Positions 5,480-5,484 of a DNA stretch of 5,484 nucleotides are shown here, piece after piece (within the stretch, counting starts at the first letter, position 1; each line of letters starts with the position of its first letter). A program made the translations under genes and the position numbers. Under the pieces are notes generated by a model that worked only from the letters and a program-made list of their open reading frames with translations, searched no databases and was not told the origin of the DNA. Source of the DNA: an uncultured Collinsella sp. (lineage in GTDB: Bacteria; Actinomycetota; Coriobacteriia; Coriobacteriales; Coriobacteriaceae); assembly GCA_902489965.1 (NCBI GenBank), contig CABUCA010000099.1:1-5484 (forward strand), given 5' to 3'.

Positions 5480-5484
5480 GCAGG

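Overview
The window is a compact, GC-rich amino-acid biosynthesis locus. It has four complete genes of the aspartate pathway in two divergent pairs, no mobile element, no CRISPR array and no RNA gene that I can recognise. The high GC content, third-position G/C codon bias and style of the proteins suggest a high-GC Gram-positive bacterium. My best guess is a Coriobacteriia member such as Collinsella, but that rests on overall resemblance and not on a diagnostic marker.

Layout. Positions 1-124 are non-coding and hold a perfect 16-bp hairpin beyond the end of asd. On the minus strand, lysC (1324-2712, YclM-type aspartate kinase) is followed by asd (125-1150, aspartate-semialdehyde dehydrogenase). 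The 173-nt gap between them carries an 11-bp perfect inverted repeat, a CGAAA tandem repeat, a GC-rich hairpin and a possible internal promoter. A 103-nt divergent control region (2713-2815) separates lysC from thrC. On the plus strand come thrC (2816-4333, threonine synthase), a good hairpin terminator (4346-4365), a 104-nt segment bounded by perfect 18-bp inverted repeats (4413-4516), and thrB (4535-5416, homoserine kinase). The last 68 nt repeat a short motif also found beyond asd.

How the genes work together. LysC phosphorylates aspartate and Asd reduces aspartyl phosphate to aspartate semialdehyde, the branch point to lysine/diaminopimelate and to threonine/methionine. ThrB phosphorylates homoserine and ThrC converts O-phosphohomoserine to threonine. 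The linking step, homoserine dehydrogenase (hom), is not in the window. The enzymes are ordinary. The interest lies in the intergenic DNA: each gap holds dyad-symmetric structure, and the two outer ends share a spaced motif that suggests a repeated 3'-end element.
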